Positions 27,703 to 36,276 of a stretch of 64,000 bases of DNA are shown here, in pieces (position 1 is the first letter of the stretch; each line of letters starts with the position of its first letter). The DNA comes from Lachnoclostridium sp. An14 (GTDB taxonomy: Bacteria; Bacillota; Clostridia; Lachnospirales; Lachnospiraceae). Below the pieces are notes generated by a model. It was not told where the DNA came from. It worked only from the letters and a program-made list of their open reading frames with translations, and searched no databases. The translations under genes and the position numbers were made by a program. The stretch spans positions 33,743 through 97,742 of the forward strand of contig NZ_NFLE01000014.1 of assembly GCF_002160755.1 (NCBI RefSeq), written 5' to 3'.

Positions 27703-29136
27703 ATGTGTGATGTAAAACAGAGAATCCATGAGATCGCGGAGGAAAAGAGAGAGAGAATCGCGGAGATGAACCGTGCCGTCTGGAGCTATGCGGAATACGG
27801 TTACCAGGAGGTTCAGAGCGCGGCGAAACTGACGGAGGTGCTGGAGGCGGAAGGGTTTCAGGTAGAGCGGGGGATCGCGGGGATTCCCACCGCCTTTGTG
27901 GGAACCTACGGCAGCGGAAAGCCGGTGATCGGCATTCTGGCGGAGTATGACGCCCTCCCCAATTTAAGCCAGGAGGCCGGGGAGGCGGAGCGGAAACCCA
28001 TCGAGGGAAAACGGTACGGCCATGGCTGCGGCCACAGCGCTCTGGGCGCCGGTGCCGTGGGTGCGGCCCTTATCGTAAAGGAGTATTTAAAGGAAACGGG
28101 AGTGCAGGGCACGGTGAAAATCTTTGGCTGCCCGGCGGAGGAGACCGGCTTTGGAAAGTGCTTTATGGTGAGAGAGGGCTGCTTTGAGGGGCTGGATCTC
28201 TGCTTTACCTGGCATCCCATGGACTTAAACCGCTGCTTTACCAGGAGCTCTGCCTACTATAAGGTGAGATTTGACTTCAAGGGAAAGGCGGCCCACGCGG
28301 GACGGGCCCCGGAGCTAGGCAGAAGCGCTCTGGACGCCTGCGAGCTGATGAACGTGGGAGTGAACTATTTAAGAGAGCACGTGGTTTCCAACGCGAGAAT
28401 CCACTACGCGTATTTGGACTGCGGCGGCGACGCGCCCAATGTGGTTCAGGAGACGGCATCCCTGCTGTACTTTGTGAGAGGCCCCAGGCTGGCCGTCTGT
28501 GAGGAGATCCTGGAGCGGGTGAAAAAGATCGCCCAGGGAGCGGCCCTTATGACGGAGACCAACGTGAACATTAAGGTGCTGGGCGGAATGAGCGACTTTA
28601 TCCCTAACCCCACAGCCTCCAGGCTGCTGTCCGACGCCTTCGTGGAGCAGGGCGCCCCGGATTTCGGCGAGGAGGAGTTTGCCATCGCCAGAAAATTCCT
28701 GGATGCCATGACGCCGGAGGACCGGGAGAAGGCCATTCAGACGGGAGCGAAGGCGAACGGCATCAGCCCGGAGGAGTTTGAGAAACGGCCTCTGAGCACC
28801 ACGGTCATCCCCTTCTCGGAGAAGGACCGGGAGACGCTGTCCACCGGCTCCACAGACGTGGGAGATGTAAGCTACAACGTGCCTACGGGACAGTTCCGGG
28901 CGGCCATCGGAGTCCCGGGAATCACCACCCACACCTGGCAGTTTGCCGGCATGACGGGAACCACCGTAGGGGACAAGGCAAGCCAGGCCATCGCCCGCGC
29001 CATTGCCCGCGCCTGCACGAAGGTGTACGCGGACCCGTCCCTGACGGAGGCGGCGAAGAAGGAGCTTTTGGACGAGACGAAAGGAATCTACATTTCCCCG
29101 CTGCCGGAAGGGGCAGTTCCCGGGGACGGAATGTAA
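27703..29136 (+). CDS. M20 family amidohydrolase, AbgB-like
   Basis: 477 residues; ATG 27703 follows GGAGGGG (an in-frame ATG at 27670 lacks one). Zinc-dependent amidohydrolase fold: EYDALPN and GHGCGHSALGAGAVGAA (metal ligands His/Cys/Asp), PAEETGFGK, a lid/dimerisation domain with KAAHAG, and a C-terminal stretch ending with GITTHTWQFAGM. The relationship is to AbgB, the p-aminobenzoyl-glutamate hydrolase subunit, and other indole-acetyl or acyl-amino-acid hydrolases. No AbgA partner is here; instead two membrane proteins follow. The substrate is probably an N-acyl or aryl-amide compound imported by them (inference). Confidence 0.85.
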   Translation: MCDVKQRIHEIAEEKRERIAEMNRAVWSYAEYGYQEVQSAAKLTEVLEAEGFQVERGIAGIPTAFVGTYGSGKPVIGILAEYDALPNLSQEAGEAERKPIEGKRYGHGCGHSALGAGAVGAALIVKEYLKETGVQGTVKIFGCPAEETGFGKCFMVREGCFEGLDLCFTWHPMDLNRCFTRSSAYYKVRFDFKGKAAHAGRAPELGRSALDACELMNVGVNYLREHVVSNARIHYAYLDCGGDAPNVVQETASLLYFVRGPRLAVCEEILERVKKIAQGAALMTETNVNIKVLGGMSDFIPNPTASRLLSDAFVEQGAPDFGEEEFAIARKFLDAMTPEDREKAIQTGAKANGISPEEFEKRPLSTTVIPFSEKDRETLSTGSTDVGDVSYNVPTGQFRAAIGVPGITTHTWQFAGMTGTTVGDKASQAIARAIARACTKVYADPSLTEAAKKELLDETKGIYISPLPEGAVPGDGM

Positions 29137-29158
29137 GAAGAAACGGGAGGGATAAGCT

Positions 29159-29875
29159 ATGACGTTTAATGAGATTATGAACAGTCCTCTGCTCTACGGT
29201 CTGGTGGGAGCAGGAATCATCTATATTTTAATCTTTTGCGCGCTGACGTTCCGGAAGGCCTACGGTCATGCCCTGGAAATAGGGATGTCTAAGGAGAAAC
29301 TGCGGTCGGTGATGGTTTCCACGGCGATTTACAGCATCGTGCCGTCTCTGTCCATCGTGGTGGGGCTGTTCAGCCTGGCCACGGTAATCGGAGTGCCGTG
29401 GGCGTGGTTCCGCCTGTCGGTGGTGGGAGCCGTGGCTTACGAAGTGACCGCCGCGGATATGGCGGCCACGGGAGCCGGTTATGAGTCCATCGCCGCCCTG
29501 AACGCGGCCGGGGACACCAGCATTATCGGAACGCTGATGTTTGTCATGAGTATTGGCATCATGGGCGGCATGGTGGGCGTGCTGCTGTTTGGAAAGAAGA
29601 TTCAGGAGGGAGTGGCCAGCGCCAGAAGTAAAAACGGAATGCTGGGAGCCCTGCTCACCAGCGTGCTGTCCATGGCTATTATCGAGGCCCTTCTGCCTCT
29701 CCAGATGATCAAGGGACCGGTGTACCTGGCAGTGGCCTTTACCGCCCTGGTGCTCACCTTCCTTCAGCGGCAGTTTGTGCGGATTACCGGGTTGAAATGG
29801 TATCGGAGTTTCATTATGGCGGTGACCCTGATCCTGGGTATGGCGTCCTCTCTGTTCTGGGTTCAGATTCTGTAA
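29159..29875 (+). CDS. DUF5058 family membrane protein
   Basis: 238 residues with about six hydrophobic segments (LYGLVGAGIIYILIFCALTF, an IVPSLSIVVGLFSLATV segment, GTLMFVMSIGIMGGMVGVLL, and two near the C-terminus). Matches DUF5058, an uncharacterised family often found beside amidohydrolases. Placed 22 nt after the amidohydrolase and paired with a second membrane protein, so a two-subunit transporter for the amidohydrolase substrate is plausible. No ATP-binding partner is visible. Confidence 0.75.
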   Translation: MTFNEIMNSPLLYGLVGAGIIYILIFCALTFRKAYGHALEIGMSKEKLRSVMVSTAIYSIVPSLSIVVGLFSLATVIGVPWAWFRLSVVGAVAYEVTAADMAATGAGYESIAALNAAGDTSIIGTLMFVMSIGIMGGMVGVLLFGKKIQEGVASARSKNGMLGALLTSVLSMAIIEALLPLQMIKGPVYLAVAFTALVLTFLQRQFVRITGLKWYRSFIMAVTLILGMASSLFWVQIL

Positions 29876-29955
29876 AACAGGGAGCTGCTGCGAAAGGCTG
29901 ACGGAGCCGTTTGGTTTTATACGGATATAGAGACGAAGGTTTTTAAGAATAGAAA

Positions 29956-29985
29956 CTGCCCCGGGCAGACGGTCTGCCGGGGCAG
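29956..29985 (+). promoter_or_regulatory. Strong intercistronic hairpin
   Basis: CTGCCCCGGGCAGA folds onto TCTGCCGGGGCAG just upstream of the ribosome site of the next gene. No T run follows, so it is more likely an mRNA processing or stability element than a terminator. Confidence 0.5.
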
Positions 29986-30005
29986 CAGGAAAAGGAGAAA
30001 AGCAT

Positions 30006-30710
30006 ATGGATGAGAAATATGAGAAAAGCATACACCGTCTTGGCAGAATCGGAGTGATCGTTGGTATTCTCTTTATGTTAGGCATTCCCGCCGTGGTCAG
30101 CGCTGTTTATGACGTCTGGCCCGAGAGTTTTGGCCAGCTCCTCGCCGTGGGCGCGGGACTGCTGGCAGTATACATTCCCACCAACGTATCCGAGGTATTC
30201 GGCTATACGCCGATCCTCGGCTCTGCGTCCTACATCACCTTCCTTACAGGAAATGTGACCCAGTTGAAAATCCCGGTGGTGGTCAACGCCCAGGCCCTGG
30301 CGGAGGCAGCCCAGGGAACGGATGAGGGCGACACCGTGGCCGCTATCAGCGTGGCCGTTTCCTCCGCAGTCACCACTCTGGTGATCGTGGCAGGCGTGAT
30401 CCTTCTGGTGCCCCTGCGCCCGGTGCTCACCAGCCCCACGGTGCAGACGGCTACCACCTACCTGCTCCCGGCGCTGTTCGGCGGTCTGTTTTTAAACTAT
30501 GTAAATGACAACTGCGGCGAATACCGGGCAAAAAACAAGACCCTGACCCTGATCGTTCCCATCCTGGCCGTCCTGCTGGTAAACCAGTTTTACCCCCTTT
30601 CCGGCAAGCAGGGCTACGTGGTCATCGGCTGTATGGCACTGAGCGTTGCCTGCGCCTACGTTCTGTATAAGACGGGAATTATCAAAATGAGCGAAAAGAA
30701 GAAAGGATAA
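30006..30710 (+). CDS. Integral membrane protein, second subunit of the DUF5058 pair
   Basis: 234 residues; ATG 30006 after AAAGGAG. About six membrane helices, including GIVFMLGIPAV-like start, VTTLVIVAGVILLVPLRPVL, and the C-terminal VVIGCMALSVACAYVLY; a short basic tail MSEKKKG. The conserved-looking FTPILGSASYITFLTGN-like stretch (GYTPILGSASYITFLTGNV) lies between helices. I do not recognise a named family. The separate start and hairpin suggest tuned expression relative to DUF5058. Confidence 0.65.
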   Translation: MDEKYEKSIHRLGRIGVIVGILFMLGIPAVVSAVYDVWPESFGQLLAVGAGLLAVYIPTNVSEVFGYTPILGSASYITFLTGNVTQLKIPVVVNAQALAEAAQGTDEGDTVAAISVAVSSAVTTLVIVAGVILLVPLRPVLTSPTVQTATTYLLPALFGGLFLNYVNDNCGEYRAKNKTLTLIVPILAVLLVNQFYPLSGKQGYVVIGCMALSVACAYVLYKTGIIKMSEKKKG

Positions 30711-30717
30711 AACCTAC

Positions 30718-30747
30718 TTGAGCCAGACCCCCCACCTATGGTATAGT
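30718..30747 (+). promoter_or_regulatory. Promoter of lgt
   Basis: TTGAGC, 18-bp spacer ending ATGG, TATAGT. Confidence 0.55.
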
Positions 30748-30783
30748 GAAGGAGCATCTATGCAAAAGAAAGGATGAACGCAG

Positions 30784-31566
30784 ATGAAAAATGACCTTCT
30801 GACCATAGGTGGATTTACGATTCACGGCTATGGGCTTATGATAGGGATTGGCATTGTGGCGGCTTACTGGATGGCGGACTGGCGGTCGAAACGGTACCGG
30901 CTGGATCCGGACCACCTGTTCTGGATCCTGATTTTTGGCGTGGGCAGCGGGATTTTGGGAGCCAAGCTGCTGTACTACGTCACCATCTGGAAGGAGATTC
31001 TGGCGGATCCCAGCCGCCTTTTGGATCTGACCGGAGGATTTGTGGTCTACGGCGGCATTATCGCCGGGATCGGAGCGGGCTGGGTGTACTGCCGGGTGAG
31101 AAAGATTGATTTCCTGCGGTATCTGGATCTGGTGGCGCCGTCGGTGGCCCTGGCTCAGGGCTTTGGGCGCATCGGCTGTTTCCTGGCGGGGTGCTGCTAT
31201 GGGATGCCCTGGGACGGGGTGTGCGCCATCACGTTCACAAATTCCCAGCTTGCCCCCAACGGGGTGGCTCTATTCCCCTCCCAGCTCCTCTCCAGCGCCC
31301 TGGATTTCGGCCACTTCTTCCTGCTCTGCCTGTTGGCCCGGAACAATAACCGGCCGGGGCGGATCGGGGCGTTTTACCTGCTGTTTTACAGCATCGGGCG
31401 CTTTGGGATCGAATTCCTTCGGGGGGATCTGGAGCGGGGAACGGTGGGAGGACTTTCCACATCCCAGTTTATCTCCCTGTTTACGGCGGCGGCCGGTTTG
31501 GGGCTGCTGGTCTTTCTTGGAAGGAGACGGACAGGCGGCGGGGAGACGGCAGAGGAAACGGAATAA
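30784..31566 (+). CDS. lgt: Prolipoprotein diacylglyceryl transferase
   Basis: 260 residues. Integral membrane enzyme that moves diacylglycerol from phosphatidylglycerol onto the lipobox Cys of prelipoproteins, the first step in lipoprotein maturation (for example of the PhnD-like binding protein in this window). Seven hydrophobic segments; signature IHGYGLMIGIG near the N-terminus, FVVYGGIIAG, and the central GRIGCFLAGCCYG, the variant seen in clostridia, then FPSQLLSSALDF and GRFGIEFLRGD. Ends in a charged tail. A strong terminator follows. Confidence 0.95.
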   Translation: MKNDLLTIGGFTIHGYGLMIGIGIVAAYWMADWRSKRYRLDPDHLFWILIFGVGSGILGAKLLYYVTIWKEILADPSRLLDLTGGFVVYGGIIAGIGAGWVYCRVRKIDFLRYLDLVAPSVALAQGFGRIGCFLAGCCYGMPWDGVCAITFTNSQLAPNGVALFPSQLLSSALDFGHFFLLCLLARNNNRPGRIGAFYLLFYSIGRFGIEFLRGDLERGTVGGLSTSQFISLFTAAAGLGLLVFLGRRRTGGGETAEETE

Positions 31567-31620
31567 GCTGGAACCTTAGAAATGAATCCATCATAGAGTA
31601 GCAACAGAAAAACAGAGAAA

Positions 31621-31670
31621 ACAAAAGAGGCAGCAGGCCGGGGGATCCGGTTTGCTGCCTCTTTTGTTTT
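31621..31670 (+). terminator. Terminator of lgt
   Basis: AAAAGAGGCAGCA pairs with TGCTGCCTCTTTT, 17-nt loop, then GTTTT. Confidence 0.88.
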
Positions 31671-31994
31671 GGGGATGTGGCGATCTGTTATCATGAGAAA
31701 ATGCGAATTTGGGGCAGTGGGAAACGTGGTGTAGGATGGTCTAGCGGTTGAAGAAAAGAGAAATATGAAAGTGGATGACTATATAAAGAAATAAATTTTA
31801 TTTCTTTATTCTAAAATTCGACACAAAAATCAAAAAATCCATATTATACTGTTAAGTAATTCAAGATACTATAGAAAGGGTGTAACATTGAGAAATAAGA
31901 GGGATTTCTCAATATTTCGCAGTATGTATTCTATGATACTAAACTATATTCAAAGAAACAGAACACTAGTTTGCTTTTTGGGTTGTAATAGATA

Positions 31995-32003
31995 TGGTAT
32001 AAT
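31995..32003 (+). promoter_or_regulatory. Extended -10 promoter in the AT-rich island
   Basis: TGGTATAAT, with a TTTTTG-like -35 17 bp upstream, 33 bp before the membrane protein gene. Confidence 0.55.
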
Positions 32004-32035
32004 ATTAAAAATATTGGATAGGAAGGAAGATTATT

Positions 32036-32785
32036 ATGTCGAAGTGGCCTACGGTTTCAAATTATATAATAGTGGTATTTATAATTTTGATTTTGATAAT
32101 AATTATACAAGGTATATGTATTGTAAAACTTCTAAAAATTAAGAGAAATAATTTAGAGGATTTAATCCAAAAGTTCAGAAATTTTTGGGGAGAATTTATT
32201 GTGTATGTATTAGCAACAAGTATTATAGGGCTGTTTATTGCTAGTCTCATATCGGAAGATAATATTACTTTATCAGATATGAATAATTGGGTTAGTATTG
32301 TCCTAGGTCTGGTTGCTCTAATTGTTGGTATAATTTCGTTGTGGCTTAGTTTTTATAATGTGGAGCAAGCAAATAAAGCAAAAGAAATAGTGGAAGAGAA
32401 GATAAATGAGATTAAAACAGGAAACCAAGGTTGGTCCCAAAATAAAAATGGAGAATGGATTTATTATTTAAATGGAGAGTTGGCGAGAAATCAATGGAAA
32501 AAGAGCGGTGATAAGTGGTTTTATATGGGAAATGATGGGTACATTGAAAAAGAAAAACTAATTTTTGAGAAAAATGGTGACAGAGTATATTATGTCGATA
32601 GTAATGGAGCAATGGTGAGAAAGCAATTTGTAACAATAAACGGTAAAACAAGATATTTCGATGAATCAGGCATTGCAAAACTTGACGGGAAGTTAGAAAA
32701 AGATGGTAATGAATATACATTTCAAAACGGTGTTGTAATTAATAAAATACCTCTAAAAGATCGTTCTCCAAATGATAAAGAATAA
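32036..32785 (+). CDS. Membrane protein with C-terminal cell-wall-binding repeats
   Basis: 249 residues; ATG 32036 behind AGGAAG. Three hydrophobic segments (about 10-33, 54-75, 87-107), a short coiled linker with many Glu/Lys (about 110-132), then about 115 residues of choline-binding-type repeats (WSQNKNGEWIYYLNGELARN, WKKSGDKWFYMGNDGYI, FEKNGDRVYYVDSNGAMV, INGKTRYFDESGIAK). Such repeats normally sit outside the cell and bind choline-substituted teichoic acid or other glycans. It shares the repeat type with the surface protein at 3590. AT-rich and probably transferred. Function unknown. Confidence 0.75.
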   Translation: MSKWPTVSNYIIVVFIILILIIIIQGICIVKLLKIKRNNLEDLIQKFRNFWGEFIVYVLATSIIGLFIASLISEDNITLSDMNNWVSIVLGLVALIVGIISLWLSFYNVEQANKAKEIVEEKINEIKTGNQGWSQNKNGEWIYYLNGELARNQWKKSGDKWFYMGNDGYIEKEKLIFEKNGDRVYYVDSNGAMVRKQFVTINGKTRYFDESGIAKLDGKLEKDGNEYTFQNGVVINKIPLKDRSPNDKE

Positions 32786-32831
32786 ATATTTTTGGTAAAA
32801 ATGTAGTTTTATAGTAAGAGGAGGAATAATA

Positions 32832-33359
32832 ATGAAAAATAATATTGAAATTGCTGTAGATGGATATGTAAAGGCACGTGAGAGATTTTTCTCAATAAAT
32901 AGAGCCTATTTGGATGAATGTAAAAAAGCGAGGGACAATGTGGTTATTTTAACAGAAGAATCAGAGATATTTTTGGCAATAAGGGAAGTGATTTCATGGG
33001 CGGTCGCGTTGTATGAAAGAATAGATAAACAGAAAATACTTGCGATAGATAAGCATTTTATGTCTGGAATAAAATATATTGATAATGTGATAAAACATGA
33101 AAATACCAAATTTTCATTTTATACTATATTAAGACCAGGAATAAATATTTCAGTTGAAGTTGAAGGAGATCCAAATTTAAATATAAAAAACGTTAGTATG
33201 GATTCGTGCATTCTCTGGGGAGATATGGATGAGATACCTACAAACAAACATAACTCTAGTCAAAGGAAAAACTATAATAAATATGTAAAACGTCAGTCTG
33301 TTTGTGAGTCTGTTGAAAAAATTAATGATTTATTACGGAAATATTATCCAATACAATAG
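32832..33359 (+). CDS. Hypothetical protein of the AT-rich island
   Basis: 175 residues; ATG 32832 with a good AAGAGGAGGAA ribosome site. No signal peptide or membrane segment. The N-terminal 80 residues look helical (RERFFSINRAYLDECKKARD, FLAIREVISWAVALYERID), the rest mixed. I do not recognise it. It lies 46 nt after the wall-repeat membrane protein on the same strand and has the same codon bias, so the two probably arrived together and may act together. Confidence 0.6.
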   Translation: MKNNIEIAVDGYVKARERFFSINRAYLDECKKARDNVVILTEESEIFLAIREVISWAVALYERIDKQKILAIDKHFMSGIKYIDNVIKHENTKFSFYTILRPGINISVEVEGDPNLNIKNVSMDSCILWGDMDEIPTNKHNSSQRKNYNKYVKRQSVCESVEKINDLLRKYYPIQ

Positions 33360-33600
33360 TTTTTTGAGAGATGAAACAAAATCAAAAATAGAATGGAAAG
33401 GATAGACATATTTTTTTAAAATAGGAAAATATTGTTTCATGGTTATGATTCAATATTTCTTTAAGATGATTTGTTTGAAGTAGAGTATAATATACATTAA
33501 AAAACATTTATTCAAACTTCTTTAGCGATAGTTATTAATATTACAAATACATATGTCTGGAATTTTTAAAAATTTTCTATATTTTTATCGATATGGCGAA

Positions 33601-33656
33601 TGTCCCTCTATAATAGTTTAGCATAGTATTCTCTGTGCCTTGCTATTAGAGGGACA
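33601..33656. terminator. Long imperfect hairpin
   Basis: TGTCCCTCTATAATAG at the left pairs with CTATTAGAGGGACA at the right across a 26-nt loop. It stands at the 3' end of the tag remnant and may have been its terminator, or it may be a small palindromic repeat. Confidence 0.45.
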
Positions 33657-33671
33657 GTTTATTTTTTGTGT

Positions 33672-33910
33672 TCAAATTCGTTCCACATCTCGTTCTTCGT
33701 ACCGTGAGATTTTGTTGTAGTCGAACTGGTCGAAATAAAGGTAGAAGATTTCTTTTTTGTGAAACAGCAGGCGCAGCCCAGTCCACACTGCATGATCTCC
33801 AGCATCAGAAATTCAAATAGTTTCCGGTTGTTGTGAAGAGAGATTTCTTGCTCCGGGTCATGATACTGCTAGTTCTGTTCGGATGAGGAATTCTAGCCGC
33901 AGTAGCTCAT
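33672..33910 (-). pseudogene. tag: Remnant of 3-methyladenine DNA glycosylase I
   Basis: Minus-strand ATG 33910 is still preceded by AGGAGGTG. The reading begins MSYCG, meets stops after 5 and 13 codons, then gives YHDPEQEISLHNNRKLFEF and LMLEIMQCGL, which match the Tag signature (YHDxEWGxPxxxxxxLFExLxLExxQxGL). A frameshift follows, after which another frame reads HKKEIFYLYFDQFDYNKIS and RYEERDVERI, again Tag-like, ending in TGA at 33672. The domain stops there, about 100 residues short. Two stops, a frameshift and a 3' truncation show decay. The intact enzyme would excise alkylated adenine. Confidence 0.75.
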
Positions 33911-33984
33911 GTCAGCACCTCCTGTATGGTAGTCCGGATGTTTCAATTACGAAAAAACGAAACCGTTTGCCGCCCGCCCCGTCC

Positions 33985-34689
33985 TCACGTCACAGACAGC
34001 ATATTATAAAGTTTCAAAAGCCGAATATCGTCCCGGGACACCTTTAAGCTCTGGATCAGCTTGGCGTCCTCCGGGAGAGGCTCCCTGGAAAAGAGCATTT
34101 TGACGGCGATGGGCATCATGGGGCGGGAGGAAAAGCCGTTGAACAGCCCCCATTTCGTATCGGAATTTAAGGAGGAGGCGAGGATCTGGGCGCTGGCCTT
34201 CTCCATGGGCATATCCTGGTTGGTGAGCTGGATGTTGGTGATAGCGTCGTAGTGCTCGATGTAGCCCCAGTAGGTGTTCTCGCACCGTTGATAGCACTGG
34301 TAATCCTGGAAATTCATGTACATCATAATCCGGTACTGATCCGTCTCCGATCTGGACAGGACGTCGAAGACGCAGCGGATCAGGCTGTTGCTCCGCCCGT
34401 CGTAGAGATAGGAGAAAAACTGGGACACCCCGTTAAAGAAGGTGGGAGTGCCGGAAAAGGCCATGTCCGCCCGCTGGGGCGGGCACCACAGGAGCTGTTC
34501 CACGTGGACGCCCAGGGCGTCGGCGATCTCATAGAGGGTTTCAATGTCCACGGCGATCTCCCCGTTTTCGTATTTGGAGATGGTGGATTTGCACTTGTGA
34601 ATCCGGGAGGACAGCTCCTCCAGCGTGATTTTTCTCCCTTTGCGGAACGAACGGATGCGTTCGCCCACCTGCATACTGATTTCTGACAT
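33985..34689 (-). CDS. XRE-family transcriptional regulator
   Basis: 234 residues; ATG 34689 is 6 nt from GGAGGG (ATG 34692 also possible). The helix-turn-helix is at about 6-60 (GERIRSFRKGRKITLEELSS, KSTISKYENGEIAVDIETLY, IADALGVHVEQLL). The C-terminal 170 residues are a domain of unknown ligand with many aromatic residues (YRIMMYMNFQDYQCYQRCEN). It is divergent from patB, and the gap carries two AAACCAGTC direct repeats, so it probably regulates the PatB/M20/YfcC operon. Confidence 0.88.
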   Translation of the reverse strand: MSEISMQVGERIRSFRKGRKITLEELSSRIHKCKSTISKYENGEIAVDIETLYEIADALGVHVEQLLWCPPQRADMAFSGTPTFFNGVSQFFSYLYDGRSNSLIRCVFDVLSRSETDQYRIMMYMNFQDYQCYQRCENTYWGYIEHYDAITNIQLTNQDMPMEKASAQILASSLNSDTKWGLFNGFSSRPMMPIAVKMLFSREPLPEDAKLIQSLKVSRDDIRLLKLYNMLSVT

Positions 34690-34734
34690 CATTTCCCTCC
34701 CGTTCTCAGCTTTCGTGAACCGGTTTTCCGCAAT

Positions 34735-34800
34735 CGCAAGGAGGCACACTCCGCGGGGAGGAATATGGCTGTTTACGTAGCCGCGCTCCGGCGCGAGTGT
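34735..34800. repeat. 66-nt intergenic repeat, copy B
   Basis: Same-orientation copy of 17971-18036 (58 of 66 identical). Its right end runs into a perfect palindrome GTGTGCGCC-A-GGCGCACAC (34797-34815). Located just upstream of the XRE gene. Confidence 0.7.
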
Positions 34801-34851
34801 GCGCCAGGCGCACACGGTTTTACAGTTTCCTATAAATCAACAAAAATGCGA

Positions 34852-34900
34852 AAACCAGTCATTTTTTCATTTCTTTCTTAAAATCTATCACAAACCAGTC
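34852..34900. promoter_or_regulatory. Direct repeats AAACCAGTC, candidate operator
   Basis: AAACCAGTC at 34852-34860 and again at 34892-34900, exactly 40 bp apart, upstream of the patB promoter. A third AAACCAGT overlaps the lacI-family promoter at 40352-40359. Confidence 0.45.
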
Positions 34901-34924
34901 GAAATTTCCACTGTAAATAAAATA

Positions 34925-34953
34925 TTGACAAAAAAGTTTCCTGTGAGTAAACT
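34925..34953 (+). promoter_or_regulatory. Promoter of the patB/M20/yfcC/patB operon
   Basis: Perfect TTGACA (34925-34930), 17-bp spacer, TAAACT (34948-34953). Confidence 0.65.
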
Positions 34954-35034
34954 TCGGCCGGTTTGACGGAGAAGGGAAAAAATTGGTAAAATCGCCGCAT
35001 AGAGAGACGGCCGCTCAGAAGGGAGATAGAACAT

Positions 35035-36261
35035 ATGTATAATTTTGATGAGATCATTGACAGACGCCACACCAACGCCATGAACACAGACGGGTTCCGG
35101 GACTATATTTTCCACGCGGATGAGACCATGACCTTTCCTTATAAAGATGAGGAATTTATCCGTATGTGGGTGGCGGACATGGAATTTGCCACTCCGGACG
35201 TGGTGATCGACGGCATGAGGGAGCGGCTTTCCAAGCGGATTTTCGGCTATACCAGAGTATTTGAGAAAAGCTACTACGACGCTTTGTCCGCCTGGTGCGA
35301 GAGACGGTATGGCTGGGGCTTTGACCGGAAGGAGCTGGTGATGTCCAACGGCGTGATCCCGGCCCTCTACGAGCTGGTGGAGTACATCTGCGAGCCGGAT
35401 GAAAAGGTGCTGTTTTTAACTCCGTCCTACGCCTATTTTAAGTACGCGGCGGATTTTAACAAGCGCGGCTACATCTGCTCCGATTTAAAGGTGGAGGACG
35501 GATACTACACCATCGACTTCGAGGACTTTGAGAAAAAGGCGGCGGATGAAAAAACCACCCTGTTTATCCTCTGCAACCCCCACAACCCCAGCGGACGTGT
35601 CTGGAGGGAGGACGAGCTGAAACGGATGGCGGAGATCGCGGAAAAATACGAGCTGTGGGTGATTTCCGACGAGATCCACTGCGACCTGCTGCGGTTAGAT
35701 CAGACCCACATCCCCATGGGAAAGGTGATGCCGGACTACAAGCGCCTGGTGACCTGCATGGCTCCCAGCAAGACCTTCAACCTGGCGGGAATGATGATTT
35801 CCAATATTATCATCCGGGACGAAACACTTCGGGAGATCTGGCTGAGCCGCCATTACAACTTTGACAACCCGTTGAGCATCGCCGCGGCCCAGGCGGCCTA
35901 CGAAAAGGGAGAGCCGTGGGTGCAGGAGCTGCGGGCTTATCTGGATGAAAACTTCCGGTTTACGAAGGAATATCTGGCGGAGCACCTTCCCAAGGCGAAG
36001 TTCCGCATTTCAGAGGCCACTTACCTGGCCTGGGTGGATTTGAACGCTTACTTTGAGCCGGACGAGAGCCTTCCCATGTTCTTCGCCTACCGGGCGGGCG
36101 TGCTGCTGGAGGGGGGAAATATGTTTGTACAGAATTCCGACGGCTTTATCCGCTTAAATTTAGCCTGTCCGAAATCCGTGCTGGCGGAAGGCTTAAAGCG
36201 GATCTGCGAGGCGGTCAATACGAAACATACGGAAAAGTACACAGGGGAAACAAATTCATAA
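35035..36261 (+). CDS. MalY/PatB family PLP-dependent C-S lyase / aminotransferase
   Basis: 408 residues. Fold-type I PLP enzyme; the family splits cystathionine, cysteine or S-substituted cysteines into pyruvate, ammonia and a thiol. Motifs: MWVADMEFATP at the start, NPHNPSGRVW, the aspartate of VISDEIHCDL, PLP lysine in MAPSKTFNLAG, and the C-terminal Arg of GFIRLNLACP. Cytoplasmic. First gene of an operon with an M20 amidohydrolase 15 nt downstream, a YfcC transporter and a second PatB, which suggests action on a deacylated imported substrate. Confidence 0.9.
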   Translation: MYNFDEIIDRRHTNAMNTDGFRDYIFHADETMTFPYKDEEFIRMWVADMEFATPDVVIDGMRERLSKRIFGYTRVFEKSYYDALSAWCERRYGWGFDRKELVMSNGVIPALYELVEYICEPDEKVLFLTPSYAYFKYAADFNKRGYICSDLKVEDGYYTIDFEDFEKKAADEKTTLFILCNPHNPSGRVWREDELKRMAEIAEKYELWVISDEIHCDLLRLDQTHIPMGKVMPDYKRLVTCMAPSKTFNLAGMMISNIIIRDETLREIWLSRHYNFDNPLSIAAAQAAYEKGEPWVQELRAYLDENFRFTKEYLAEHLPKAKFRISEATYLAWVDLNAYFEPDESLPMFFAYRAGVLLEGGNMFVQNSDGFIRLNLACPKSVLAEGLKRICEAVNTKHTEKYTGETNS

Positions 36262-36276
36262 AAACGGAGGAGAAGG

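Larger units (their letters stand above)
31700..33960. other. AT-rich island, probably acquired
   Basis: Base composition changes abruptly from GC-rich to AT-rich after the lgt terminator and returns near 33960. Codon use in the two genes inside (many AAA, ATA, AAT, TTA) is unlike the neighbours. No integrase or transposase is visible. 31671-31990 holds no convincing gene, and 33360-33600 holds nothing I can identify. Confidence 0.7.

Noticed and set aside
31734..31753. tRNA-like stretch GGATGGTCTAGCGGTTGAAG
   Set aside because: It resembles a D-arm but no anticodon or T-arm follows; it is likely chance, although a decayed tRNA fragment at the island edge cannot be excluded.
31888..32142. 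84-codon open frame at the start of the AT-rich island
   Set aside because: It overlaps the well-supported membrane protein gene, contains that gene's promoter, and has no ribosome site before a usable start.
33601..33656. Long hairpin considered as an insertion-sequence end
   Set aside because: No transposase, no partner copy and no target duplication are visible.
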